Assembly (NCBI GenBank): GCA_013816325.1 | Contig: JACDEP010000002.1 | Coordinates: 16,000-27,926, forward strand | Origin: Methylotenera sp. | GTDB taxonomy: Bacteria > Pseudomonadota > Gammaproteobacteria > Burkholderiales > Methylophilaceae | Length of the DNA stretch: 11,927 bases | Direction of reading: 5' to 3' | Shown here: in pieces, positions 1 through 5,525 of the stretch | How positions within the stretch are numbered: position 1 is the stretch's first letter | Layout: the number at the start of each line of letters is the position of its first letter | The notes under the pieces: model-generated | Told to the model about the DNA's origin: nothing | What the model saw: only the letters and a program-made list of their open reading frames with translations | Database searches by the model: none | Position numbers and translations under genes: made by a program

Positions 1-353
1 AATCCGGCACACCGGGTTCAGACAGCGTGAAAGTCAAAGGCAATATCCATTGGGTCAGCGCAGCACATAGTTATGCCGCTGAGATTCGCTTGTATGACCG
101 TTTGTTTAAAGAAGCCAACCCCGGTCAAGGCAAAAATGCAGATGGAACTGATCGTGACTTCTTGGAAGACATTAATGCAGATTCTATAAAAGTGATTACT
201 GCACAATTAGAGCCAAGCTTAAGAGAAGCGAAGCCCGAAGAACGCTTCCAGTTTGAGCGTCACGGTTATTTTGTAGCAGATAAAAAAGACAGCGTTGCGG
301 GTAACCCAGTGTTTAACAGAACCGTTACTTTGCGGGATGCTTGGCAGAAGTAA
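1..353 (+). CDS. glnS: Glutaminyl-tRNA synthetase, C-terminal fragment (5' end outside window)
   Basis: Class I aminoacyl-tRNA synthetase that charges tRNA-Gln with glutamine in the cytosol. Only the last 116 codons are present, reading in frame from base 3 to the TAA at 351-353. The visible part is the C-terminal anticodon-binding beta-barrel region. Family hallmarks are the segment KGNIHWVSAAH near its start, followed by EIRLYDRLF, then the late block ERFQFERHGYF and the ending VFNRTVTLRDAW. These match the normal GlnRS C-terminus, so the gene ends where expected and is not truncated at this end. The GTG at 27 is internal and not a start. No terminator follows: the next gene begins 5 nt after the stop, so glnS very likely heads the transcription unit that contains the GHKL/STAS pair. 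Identification is secure; the catalytic domain cannot be seen. Confidence 0.95.
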   Translation, partial: SGTPGSDSVKVKGNIHWVSAAHSYAAEIRLYDRLFKEANPGQGKNADGTDRDFLEDINADSIKVITAQLEPSLREAKPEERFQFERHGYFVADKKDSVAGNPVFNRTVTLRDAWQK

Positions 354-358
354 TTTAG

Positions 359-1276
359 ATGTGGAATATTTTATTTAAAAAAGACATTGAAATTCAACTG
401 CCAGTAAATTTCAATGTCGGCACTATGTACCCATTTATCGATAAAGTAATTGATGAGAAGTGTGATGCAAAATGCTCCGAATTAACTTTTGATTTTTCTG
501 CAATCCGTTTTATTAAGCCAGTTGGAGTAGTTGTTCTCAGCAACTTAATTGAGTATTTAAGGAAAGCAAAAGTTAAAGTCCGTTTTAAGGGACATAAAGC
601 TAATACAGACGCAAATATTTTTTTAGATGATGCTGGATTTTTTAAGCATTATTTAAAAGAGTATGTTTTTGAATCACATTCTGCGCGAACAACTACTATA
701 CCTTTAGAGCTTGTTGCAAATAAAGAAGCAACTGCTTTCTTATATACAAAGTTAATGCCTTGGATTGGCAGAGAAGTTGGATTGTCTGAAGACTCATTAT
801 CTGCAATACGAACCTCTATAGAAGAAATATTTCATAATATTCGTGACCATTCTGGCGTCGGTATAGGGTGTGTTTTTGCACAACATTTTCCAAGAAATAA
901 TACTATAGAACTTGCTATTTCTGACTTTGGTCTTGGTATACCAGTGTTAGTAAGAACAAAGCTCCCTGATATCTCCGATACAGACGCTTTAAAAAAGGCT
1001 GCTGAACAAGGCTTTACTACACAAAGTAATGTTAGAAATCGTGGGGCAGGCTTAACAAATATAACAAGGTATATTACACAAAGAAATAATGGCACAATAC
1101 TAATCAGTTCTGGGAAAGCTCAAATTTCTGCAGTGCGAGATAATGGAGTAGAGCCAAAGATGACGGCACGTTCTACATTTGGCTTTTATCCTGGAACTCT
1201 AGTAAGGGCTATACTCCGCACAGACACCTTTGAACAAGTAGTTGAGGATGCGGAAGTGGAGATTTTTGAATGGTGA
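359..1276 (+). CDS. STAS-like / GHKL (HATPase_c) ATP-binding protein, function unknown
   Basis: A 305-residue cytosolic protein with no signal peptide or membrane segment. Residues ~1-105 look like a STAS-like alpha/beta domain (LTFDFSAIRFIKPVGVVVLS at 42-61). Residues ~120-290 are a GHKL ATPase fold: N-box EEIFHNIRDHS (155-165), with E156, N160 and H164 in the usual spacing; G1 box DFGLGIP (189-195); G2 box NRGAGLTNI (227-235); and a late YPGTLV (277-282) resembling the G3 element. There is no dimerisation/phospho-acceptor His domain, so it is not an ordinary sensor kinase. It is closer to anti-sigma-factor-type serine kinases or stand-alone GHKL ATPases. It starts 5 nt after the glnS stop, with only a weak SD (AGAAG at 346-350), suggesting translational coupling to glnS, and overlaps the next gene. 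It is clearly more AT-rich than recJ in this window: 14, 17 and 20 G+C in three sampled 60-base rows against 32-34. Domain calls are firm; biological role unknown. Confidence 0.85.
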   Translation: MWNILFKKDIEIQLPVNFNVGTMYPFIDKVIDEKCDAKCSELTFDFSAIRFIKPVGVVVLSNLIEYLRKAKVKVRFKGHKANTDANIFLDDAGFFKHYLKEYVFESHSARTTTIPLELVANKEATAFLYTKLMPWIGREVGLSEDSLSAIRTSIEEIFHNIRDHSGVGIGCVFAQHFPRNNTIELAISDFGLGIPVLVRTKLPDISDTDALKKAAEQGFTTQSNVRNRGAGLTNITRYITQRNNGTILISSGKAQISAVRDNGVEPKMTARSTFGFYPGTLVRAILRTDTFEQVVEDAEVEIFEW

Positions 1277-1554
1277 TTAACATTCTTGAGCACGTAAAAA
1301 CTGCCTCTACTTATGAGGATGGAGAGGTTGTTTATAATTTGATATATGACGCGCTTAGTAGTGGTGAAAGTGTTGTTTTATCATTTAAAGACATCACCTC
1401 AGTACCTTCTGCATTTATTAACTCTGCACTGATACGTTTACTTGAAGTTTTTAATTTTGAGTACATACGAAATAGGCTAATAATTAAAGACACAACAAAG
1501 CACATTAATGACCTTATCAAAAGTCGGTTTGAGTTTGTTGTTTCAAAAAAATAA
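1270..1554 (+). CDS. Small STAS-like domain protein (DUF4325 type)
   Basis: A 94-residue protein that is essentially one STAS-like domain: a beta strand VVLSFKDITSV (35-45), then the helix-start PSAFINSALIRLL (46-58) and a C-terminal strand/helix ending FEFVVSKK. DUF4325 proteins of this size are typically found next to GHKL ATP-binding proteins, as here. The ATG at 1270 lies inside the last codons of the upstream ATPase gene (7-nt overlap), which implies translational coupling and probably a fixed stoichiometry or complex. By analogy with SpoIIAA/SpoIIAB partner switching it could be the antagonist or substrate of the ATPase. However, aligning FINSAL with the SpoIIAA motif FMDSSG puts Ala53 where the phosphorylated Ser sits, so phospho-switching is uncertain. 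Shares the low GC of its partner. A weak hairpin (CGTAA 1557-1561 / TTACG 1568-1572) follows the stop but has no T-tract. Confidence 0.8.
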   Translation: MVINILEHVKTASTYEDGEVVYNLIYDALSSGESVVLSFKDITSVPSAFINSALIRLLEVFNFEYIRNRLIIKDTTKHINDLIKSRFEFVVSKK

Positions 1555-1634
1555 CACGTAATGTTTCTTACGAGCAAATTTATGGCTCACTAATTTAATG
1601 CCAATCTCGTTATGTTTTAGCATGAAAGTTGGAA

Positions 1635-2750
1635 ATGAAAAAACACCGTAAATCATCTAAAAAACAGCTCTCTAAAAAAATTGGTATGCCACCAGGATCC
1701 TTGATTTATGTAGGTGATATGGATGCTGATGTTTCCAAAATGCCTAAACCGACGGTAACGCTAGTGGCATATGACGCGGCGGAGTTGACTGAAACGCAAT
1801 TAAGCGATGATGACCTTGCTGCTTTCGATTTAAGCGCTTTCACAAGAGCCGGTAAAAAGGTCTGGCTGAATATCCATGGCGTGCATGATGCTGCGGTCAT
1901 CGCAAAAATCGGTACTTTATTTGAGCTGCACCCGCTTGTGCAAGAAGACATACTCAATACCGAGCAGCGCCCTAAAATTGACGAGTTTAATGATTATGTG
2001 TTTTTAGAAACACGTAGTTTTAAATACGACAAAGCTAACTTAACCATGGATTCTGAACAGGTAAGTTTTGTGCTGGGGCATGATTATCTACTGACTTTTC
2101 AAGAGCGCTCTACAGGTATTTTTGAACCGGTGCGTACCAGAATGCGCGCTACGAAAGCCCATATACGTGAGCTAGGTTTGGATTACCTGGCGTATGCCTT
2201 GCTAGATAGCGCCGTTGACCGTTATTTTAGTGTGCTGGAAGAAATGGTGGATACTAGCGAAGACTTGGAAGAGCGACTGTTATCTAACCCGACCAATACC
2301 GAGTTGCACATGATTCACCATCTAAAGCATGTGAGTATGGAGTTGCGCCGCGCCGTATGGCCGTTGCGCGAGGTGATTAATAATTTAACGCGTAACGAAA
2401 GCAAGTTCTTTAAGCCTGCAACGCTGCCTTATTTGCGCGATGTGAATGACCATACCGTGAGCTTTATCGAGTCTTTGGAATCGATTCGCGATTCTTTAAG
2501 TGGCATGATGGATATCTATATGGCGAGTGTGAGCCAACGAGTGAACCTGGAAGTGCGCGCTTTAACTGTGGTGACGATGTTATTCATGCCTGCTACGCTT
2601 ATTTCAGGTATTTTCGGCATGAATTTTGTGCATATGCCATGGCTGGAAGAGAAAGACGGTTTCTGGTGGGCAATGAGCCTGATGGGAACTATTGCTATCA
2701 TTATGGTAATTATCTTCCGGCGTCGGCAATGGCTCAGCAGTAAAAAATAA
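1635..2750 (+). CDS. corA: Magnesium/cobalt transport protein CorA
   Basis: Homopentameric inner-membrane channel for Mg2+ (also Co2+) uptake. The product has 371 residues. The N-terminal ~300 residues form the cytosolic funnel, with the family block WLNIHGVHD near 78 followed by LFELHPLVQEDILN and QRPKIDEFNDYVFLE; the long stalk helix covers ~190-305. TM1 (~309-328) ends in the diagnostic GMN motif at 328-330 (IFGMNFVHMP), and TM2 spans ~344-361, followed by a basic RRRQW tail. The length fits the long (Thermotoga-like) CorA class rather than the ~316-residue enterobacterial form. I prefer the ATG at 1635 over the in-frame TTG at 1629; both have a poor SD, and the N-terminal ~18 residues are Lys-rich and unlike the core. 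It lies 80 nt after the STAS-like gene and probably has its own promoter there, but I cannot point to convincing hexamers. Confidence 0.93.
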   Translation: MKKHRKSSKKQLSKKIGMPPGSLIYVGDMDADVSKMPKPTVTLVAYDAAELTETQLSDDDLAAFDLSAFTRAGKKVWLNIHGVHDAAVIAKIGTLFELHPLVQEDILNTEQRPKIDEFNDYVFLETRSFKYDKANLTMDSEQVSFVLGHDYLLTFQERSTGIFEPVRTRMRATKAHIRELGLDYLAYALLDSAVDRYFSVLEEMVDTSEDLEERLLSNPTNTELHMIHHLKHVSMELRRAVWPLREVINNLTRNESKFFKPATLPYLRDVNDHTVSFIESLESIRDSLSGMMDIYMASVSQRVNLEVRALTVVTMLFMPATLISGIFGMNFVHMPWLEEKDGFWWAMSLMGTIAIIMVIIFRRRQWLSSKK

Positions 2751-2754
2751 GAGA

Positions 2755-2837
2755 TTGTCATACCGACGAGACCGTAAGGTCTTCCCAGTGGAGTATTCAA
2801 AATTGCATTATTCACAAGCCAAATCACAGAATGACAG
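2755..2837. repeat. REP/MITE-like intergenic element, copy A (long form)
   Basis: An ~80-nt element bounded by TGTCAT (2756-2761) and its reverse complement ATGACA (2831-2836). Near its left end, AGACC (2769-2773) and GGTCT (2778-2782) form a hairpin closed by a GTAA loop. It shares with copy B at 3341-3424, in the same order and at similar spacing, the blocks GTAAGGTCT, a TGGA-TAT stretch, TTATTCACA and GAATGAC. No protein-coding content is evident. Its relation to the short GTCATnCCGAC elements downstream is seen in the left end, which reads GTCATACCGAC. Confidence 0.7.
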
Positions 2838-2894
2838 AAGCTAACTGAAGGTGGCTAGCAATAGTAATAAATAATGTTTATTGCAAATAGGGCT

Positions 2895-2920
2895 GCCATA
2901 CCGACGAAAGTCGGTATCTA
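2895..2920 (+). repeat. Short REP-like hairpin, element 2
   Basis: Perfect 8-bp inverted repeat ATACCGAC (2898-2905) / GTCGGTAT (2910-2917) around a GAAA loop, a GNRA-type tetraloop if transcribed. It begins GCCATACCGAC and ends with CTAG. Element 3 is the same motif in opposite orientation about 55 nt downstream. Confidence 0.75.
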
Positions 2921-2972
2921 GTGTCTTTGTTTAATTCGAAGTGAATCATTAAATTGCGACTGAATTAAGTCC

Positions 2973-3001
2973 CTGGATTCCGACATTCGTCGGAATGACG
3001 G
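2973..3001 (-). repeat. Short REP-like hairpin, element 3 (inverted relative to element 2)
   Basis: Perfect 8-bp inverted repeat ATTCCGAC (2977-2984) / GTCGGAAT (2989-2996) around ATTC. Read on the minus strand it becomes GTCATTCCGAC-GAAT-GTCGGAATCCAG, the same design as element 2 read on the plus strand. Elements 2 and 3 thus make a head-to-head pair that resembles a BIME or a miniature element with terminal inverted repeats spanning ~2895-3001. Confidence 0.75.
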
Positions 3002-3025
3002 CCATACAAAACGAATGGCTTTTTT
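3001..3025 (+). terminator. Candidate intrinsic terminator downstream of corA
   Basis: Stem GCCAT (3001-3005) / ATGGC (3015-3019) with a 9-nt loop, followed directly by six T (3020-3025). The stem has only five pairs, so strength is moderate. It abuts REP element 3 and points in the corA direction, about 250 nt after the corA stop. Confidence 0.4.
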
Positions 3026-3034
3026 GAACACGCA

Positions 3035-3320
3035 TTAAATAATGCTTAGATATAAATCATTCCAATACGGATTGGTTTTTTCAATCAAGTCTAGCTTCCA
3101 CTGGCGTTTTCCATTCTTTCAGCTGTTTTTCTCGCACTATCGCACTTTTCATACTTTCTGAAGTTTCGTACCATACTAAATTGTGTACTTGATATGGTTT
3201 GGTAAAGCCCTGAACGAGGTCGGATTTGTGTTCCCAAATCCGTTTCACCAAGTCTGAAGTAACGCCTATGTATAAAGTGCCGTTACGTTCGCTTGCTAGT
3301 ATGTATATACATGGTTGCAT
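3035..3320 (-). pseudogene. GIY-YIG nuclease-family protein, frameshifted near the 3' end
   Basis: Single-domain GIY-YIG endonuclease-like protein of the small UPF0213/YhbQ-like group; biological role of this group is poorly known. From the ATG at 3320 the frame encodes CIYILAS, LYIGV (17-20 region, the GIY-YIG core), the conserved Arg in KRIWEH, and the helix REKQLKEWK (63-71). It then diverges and stops at 3081-3083 after 79 residues. Removing one base from the TTTT run at 3107-3110 (AAAA on the coding strand) restores the family C-terminus: RQWKLDLIEKTNPYWNDLY followed by LSII and a stop at 3035-3037. The repaired protein has 94 residues, the usual family length. So there is a one-base insertion, either a real mutation or a homopolymer sequencing error. 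No clear SD precedes the start. It stands alone, flanked by REP-like repeats on both sides. The shortened 79-residue product keeps the catalytic core, so partial function is possible. Confidence 0.85.
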
Positions 3321-3340
3321 GGTTGGTTATGTAATGAAGA

Positions 3341-3424
3341 TACTGGACCCCAAGGGGTCGTAAGGTCTCCTCATGGAATATACCAGCTAAACTGGTTATT
3401 CACATGTGATCGGAATGACCAGGT
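3341..3424. repeat. REP/MITE-like intergenic element, copy B (long form)
   Basis: Diverged second copy of the element at 2755-2837. It starts with TACTGGACCCC; GACCCC (3346-3351) and GGGGTC (3354-3359) form an inverted repeat separated by AA. It then shares GTAAGGTCT (3360-3368), a TGGAATAT block, TTATTCACA and, at its end, CGGAATGACCAG. An internal ACCAG / CTGGT dyad (3382-3396) and the palindrome CACATGTG (3401-3408) add further structure. No coding content. Confidence 0.65.
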
Positions 3425-3466
3425 TATTTAAACTGAGTTGAAATGTAATGGAACGAGTTACGTTGC

Positions 3467-4021
3467 TTACGCTTCTTGCGGTAAATCCTTAATCAGTTGT
3501 GAGTATTTCTGGCGTATTTTCGCCGCTTTAGGGGCGGCCACTGCCAGGCAATATGGCTGGTTTGGATTCTTGTCGAAATAGTATTGGTGGTAAGTCTCTG
3601 CGGGATAGAACGTATCTTCGCCGTTAATTTCCGTAACGATAGGTGAATTATAGATATGTGCCGCATTGAATTCTGCCATCATTTTCACGGTGGCATCACG
3701 TTGTTCAGGCGTTTGGCAAAATACGGCTGAGCGATATTGCGTACCGACATCGTTACCTTGACGGTTCGGCGTAGTTGGATCGTGCGATACCAAAAATATC
3801 TCCAGCAAGGTTTCAAAGCTGACTTGGTCAGGGTCAAAAGTAATCTGTATGCCTTCCGCATGGCCGGTATCGCCATTGCAGATATCTTTGTAGGTCGGGT
3901 TGAGCGTATGGCCGCCAATATAGCCGGAAACAACCTTATGAACGCCTTTAATTTGGCTGAAAACCGGCTCTGTGCACCAGAAACAGCCGCCAGCGAATAT
4001 TGCGATTTGTTGATTATCCAT
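3467..4021 (-). CDS. msrA: Peptide-methionine (S)-S-oxide reductase MsrA
   Basis: Repairs oxidised proteins by reducing methionine-S-sulfoxide back to methionine, with electrons from thioredoxin. 184 residues, cytosolic, normal length for a single-domain MsrA. The N-terminal signature GGCFWCTE (11-18) holds the nucleophilic Cys13. Also present are GHAEG with the catalytic Glu56, the block SHDPTTPNRQGNDVGTQYRS (79-98), FYPAE (138-142), HQYY (145-148) and a C-terminal PYC (Cys158) that could serve as resolving cysteine. I start it at the ATG at 4021 rather than the in-frame GTG at 4030, because AAGGTG (4033-4028) is then an ideally spaced SD. It stands alone: its downstream side is repeat copy B, and it is divergent from the Y-family polymerase gene across a 189-nt spacer. 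No MsrB is fused or adjacent. Confidence 0.95.
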   Translation of the reverse strand: MDNQQIAIFAGGCFWCTEPVFSQIKGVHKVVSGYIGGHTLNPTYKDICNGDTGHAEGIQITFDPDQVSFETLLEIFLVSHDPTTPNRQGNDVGTQYRSAVFCQTPEQRDATVKMMAEFNAAHIYNSPIVTEINGEDTFYPAETYHQYYFDKNPNQPYCLAVAAPKAAKIRQKYSQLIKDLPQEA

Positions 4022-4163
4022 GATGCGCACCTTGAAAAAATGAGTAAAAATTATTGATTTGAATCTCTAAAAACTTCTGAAAGCGGTAAACTTGAGAGTC
4101 TGATTGTTAGTCAAAGTTTTACGCAAAACATTACATCGCATTATTAAATTAGTCCAAAATAAG

Positions 4164-4172
4164 TGCTAAATT
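4164..4172 (+). promoter_or_regulatory. Possible extended -10 promoter for the Y-family polymerase gene
   Basis: TGC-TAAATT fits an extended -10 (TGn + 4 of 6 consensus bases), with only a poor -35 (TTAAAT, 4144-4149) at 17-nt spacing. A transcript would start near 4179, leaving a ~30-nt leader. No LexA-type CTGT-N8-ACAG operator is visible anywhere in the 4022-4210 divergent spacer. Confidence 0.3.
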
Positions 4173-4210
4173 CACGCCGTCATTTGCATTAATGAACTCT
4201 TATCTACAAC

Positions 4211-5440
4211 ATGTCCTTAAACGCTTTATATCTCGATTTCAACTCCTACTTTGCTTCGGTAGAGCAGCAGCTAGTGCCTGAGCTGCGCGGTAAGCCTGTG
4301 GGCGTGCTGGCAGTGATGGCGGAAACCACTTGCTGTATCGCCGCTAGTTATGAGGCCAAAAAATTCGGCGTAAAAACCGGCATTAGTGTACGCGATGCCC
4401 GCCAAATGTGCCCCGATATGATTTTTGTAGAAGCGCGTCCACCGCTTTATGTGGCATTTCACCACAAGTTGATTGAGATTGTGGAGAGCTGTACTCACGT
4501 GGAAAAGGTGCTGTCCATTGATGAGATGGTTTGCAAGCTCACCGGCAGCCAACAGGTGCCGGCCAATGCCTTGAAGCTTGCTGCCAAAATCAAACGCGAG
4601 CTCAATAAACAGGCGGGTGAATTCATTAAGTGCTCTATCGGCATCGCGCCCAATACGTTTCTTTCTAAAGTCGCATCCAATATGCAAAAGCCGGATGGCT
4701 GCATACTGATTGAACAGCATGAGTTGCCAGAGCGTTTGTATAGCTTACCGTTGCGCGCGTTGAACGGCATTGGCGGGCAGATGGAAGCGCGGCTGAATCG
4801 CTATAAAATCACCACCATTGAACAATTATATGCGGCGAACCGCGACCAGCTGCGCACGGCATGGGGCAGTGTTGAAGGCGAACGCATGTATGACAAACTG
4901 CGTGGCATAGAGCCATACTATGTGAAGAATGCTCGCAGTAGCTTGGGCCATTCGCATGTACTGCCACCGGACCAGCGGAATCTCGCAGGGGTGAAAGCGG
5001 TGCTGCATCGATTGCTGCAAAAAGCCAGTATGCGGATGAGAAGTTATGATTTACTCACATCGTCCATCGGCGTGAAAGTGCGCTTTCGGAATATGCCGAG
5101 TTGGGGGTTGGAAAGCGGTATTTCACCTACCGATAACACGTTAAGCCTGACGCATGCGCTTGAGACTTTTTTGCAAAACCATCCTGAAGGTAAATTCGAG
5201 CCGATTAAAGTCGGCGTGTCTTTTTCTGGCTTGAAAACTGTGGATGAAGTTGCGCGTGACTTGTTTGAGATCAGGCCGCTGGAAAGTGAGAAAAAGCTTA
5301 ATAAAGCGATCGATCGCTTAAATCTTAAATACGGCAAGAACACCATATACTTTGGGGGAGCGCACGAAGCACTTAAAGATGCACCGATGCGCATCGCCTT
5401 CAATCATATACCAGACCTGACGATTGAAGGCGACGAGTAG
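4211..5440 (+). CDS. Y-family DNA polymerase (DinB/UmuC superfamily, divergent)
   Basis: Probable translesion DNA polymerase, 409 residues, cytosolic. Palm motif I is LYLDFNSYFASVE (6-18) with metal ligand Asp9 and steric-gate candidate Phe14. The second active-site motif is LSIDEM (101-106) with Asp104 and Glu105. SIGIAPNTFLSKVASNMQKPDG (142-163) is the classic palm/fingers block; LNGIGGQMEARL (184-195) is the helix-hairpin-helix of the thumb; the little finger covers ~240-345. The C-terminal part KLNKAIDRLNLKYGKNTIYFGG (362-383) resembles UmuC-type tails. It differs from E. coli DinB in several ways: Asn11 replaces the second Asp of the DxD motif, SIDEMVCKL replaces SLDEAYLDV, it is longer (DinB 351), and no C-terminal clamp-binding QLxLF-like motif is visible. 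All three catalytic acidic residues remain, so activity is likely. No umuD, imuA or dnaE2 is adjacent. The start ATG has no SD. Confidence 0.88.
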   Translation: MSLNALYLDFNSYFASVEQQLVPELRGKPVGVLAVMAETTCCIAASYEAKKFGVKTGISVRDARQMCPDMIFVEARPPLYVAFHHKLIEIVESCTHVEKVLSIDEMVCKLTGSQQVPANALKLAAKIKRELNKQAGEFIKCSIGIAPNTFLSKVASNMQKPDGCILIEQHELPERLYSLPLRALNGIGGQMEARLNRYKITTIEQLYAANRDQLRTAWGSVEGERMYDKLRGIEPYYVKNARSSLGHSHVLPPDQRNLAGVKAVLHRLLQKASMRMRSYDLLTSSIGVKVRFRNMPSWGLESGISPTDNTLSLTHALETFLQNHPEGKFEPIKVGVSFSGLKTVDEVARDLFEIRPLESEKKLNKAIDRLNLKYGKNTIYFGGAHEALKDAPMRIAFNHIPDLTIEGDE

Positions 5441-5461
5441 CTATAATTTTGTATCGGTTTT

Positions 5462-5525
5462 GCTTAGTTAAATTTTTGCTTAGTTAATTTTTCTTAATTG
5501 AATTTTTTCTTAATTGAATTTTTTG
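5462..5525. repeat. Four-copy ~16-nt AT-rich tandem repeat between convergent genes
   Basis: Consecutive units are GCTTAGTTAAATTTTT (5462-5477), GCTTAGTTAATTTTT (5478-5492), CTTAATTGAATTTTTT (5493-5508) and CTTAATTGAATTTTTT (5509-5524). The first two and the last two resemble each other most, suggesting two rounds of duplication. The T-runs face the polymerase gene transcript and may aid termination, but no strong stem precedes them. The fourth unit overlaps the stop codon of the convergent pentapeptide-repeat gene. Confidence 0.8.

Noticed and set aside
359..1554. Two-component sensor kinase system
   Set aside because: The ATPase has no phospho-acceptor His region, no sensor or membrane segment, and no response regulator is adjacent.
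1557..1572. Hairpin CGTAA/TTACG after the STAS-like gene as a terminator
   Set aside because: Five-pair stem with no following T-tract; too weak to call.
3062..3081. Stem CCAAT/ATTGG followed by six T on the + strand, like a terminator
   Set aside because: It lies inside the 3' coding part of the repaired GIY-YIG gene (Asn-Pro-Tyr-Trp codons) and the stem is only five mostly A:T pairs.
2751..3424. CRISPR-like array from the repeated hairpins
   Set aside because: Elements differ in length, orientation and spacing, and there are no regular spacers or cas genes.
3737..4057. 106-codon open frame on the + strand
   Set aside because: Antisense shadow of msrA, whose catalytic motifs are unmistakable on the minus strand.
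4022..4210. LexA/SOS box for the Y-family polymerase
   Set aside because: I searched the divergent spacer by eye for a CTGT-N8-ACAG-type site and found none.
4271..4720. 149-codon open frame on the minus strand
   Set aside because: Antisense shadow of the Y-family polymerase gene; the translation shows no recognisable family features.
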